From: UBA1181 sp045600225
GTDB lineage: Bacteria > Bacteroidota > Bacteroidia > Bacteroidales > Paludibacteraceae
DNA length: 50,558 nt
Reading direction: 5' to 3'
Assembly: GCA_045600225.1 (NCBI GenBank)
Contig: JAZRXL010000078.1
Span: 1 to 50,558 of the forward strand
Below the pieces are notes generated by a model. The model did not search any database. It was not told the DNA's origin and saw nothing but the letters and a program-made list of their open reading frames with translations. A program made the translations under genes and the position numbers. Shown one piece after another: positions 50,514 to 50,558 of the stretch (within the stretch, counting starts at the first letter, position 1; each line of letters opens with the position of its first letter).

Positions 50514-50545
50514 CAAATATATACTCTATGTTTTAATTGTGCAAA
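50514..50545 (-). promoter_or_regulatory. Promoter of the micro-ORF unit
   Basis: On the minus strand TTTG (50542-50545) and TATATTTG (50514-50521) are separated by exactly 20 bases, one of the best promoter matches in the window. Confidence 0.75.
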
Positions 50546-50558
50546 TAATTATGCAGAA

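Overview
The window reads as chromosomal core DNA of a T9SS-bearing member of the Bacteroidales (Bacteroidota). Evidence: many promoters fit the Bacteroidota pattern (a TAnnTTTG -7 element, several with a TTTG -33 element 19-20 bases upstream); Shine-Dalgarno sequences are weak; there are Por/T9SS C-terminal sorting domains; a DUF4270 lipoprotein lies next to panCD; and a bacterial serine palmitoyltransferase and a carboxy(nor)spermidine decarboxylase are present. Base composition is AT-rich and uniform, with no large island.

Layout: 1-1000 is a disturbed edge with the 5' end of an IS3-type transposase gene, an orphaned terminator and a T9SS-protein remnant. 1.1-5.6 kb (minus) holds a CrtI-like FAD oxidoreductase, a Fur-family regulator with a palindromic promoter, and a secreted GH30 xylanase-type enzyme. 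6-14 kb (plus) holds prs, a SNF2 helicase, and the operon rplY-pth-gltX-waaA. 14-17.5 kb (minus) holds a UPF0104 membrane protein, a secreted TPR-like protein and ilvC. 17.8-21.1 kb (plus) holds a full-length M16 protease and a small secreted protein. 21.2-29.1 kb (mostly minus) holds rarA-ctp-nucleotidyltransferase, serine palmitoyltransferase, an RluA-type pseudouridine synthase, a YraN nuclease-fold protein (plus strand), a small RHH-like gene overlapping tadA, and a degenerate NlpC/P60 protein. 29.4-38.5 kb holds cysS, a membrane protein of unknown function, a Cof-type phosphatase, an RsmF-type methyltransferase, kdsB with an M16-like pseudopeptidase, and a UvrD/PcrA helicase. 38.9-42.2 kb holds tRNA-Leu(CAA), an MBOAT O-acyltransferase, a six-repeat secreted protein and an SGNH-like membrane protein, together a candidate O-acylation locus. 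42.3-45.9 kb holds aspartate kinase-nspC, tRNA-Gly(GCC), tRNA-Leu(GAG) and a lipoprotein. 46-49.7 kb holds panC-panD divergent from a one-domain starch-synthase-like protein and a DUF4270 lipoprotein.

The right end (49.8-50.56 kb) has no conventional gene. It holds a minus-strand unit with an excellent promoter, a 5' hairpin, three micro-ORFs of 24, 28 and 18 codons (the first two are paralogous hydrophobic peptides) and a strong terminator. Beside it is a sigma-54-like promoter that could drive a small RNA. This is my best candidate for something undescribed. Next come the MBOAT/repeat/SGNH locus and a set of apparently catalytically dead relatives of known enzymes: NlpC/P60, M16 and GT5.

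Functionally, waaA and kdsB serve Kdo/lipid A synthesis. Aspartate kinase and NspC link aspartate semialdehyde to spermidine. panC and panD make pantothenate. Serine palmitoyltransferase starts sphingolipid synthesis.
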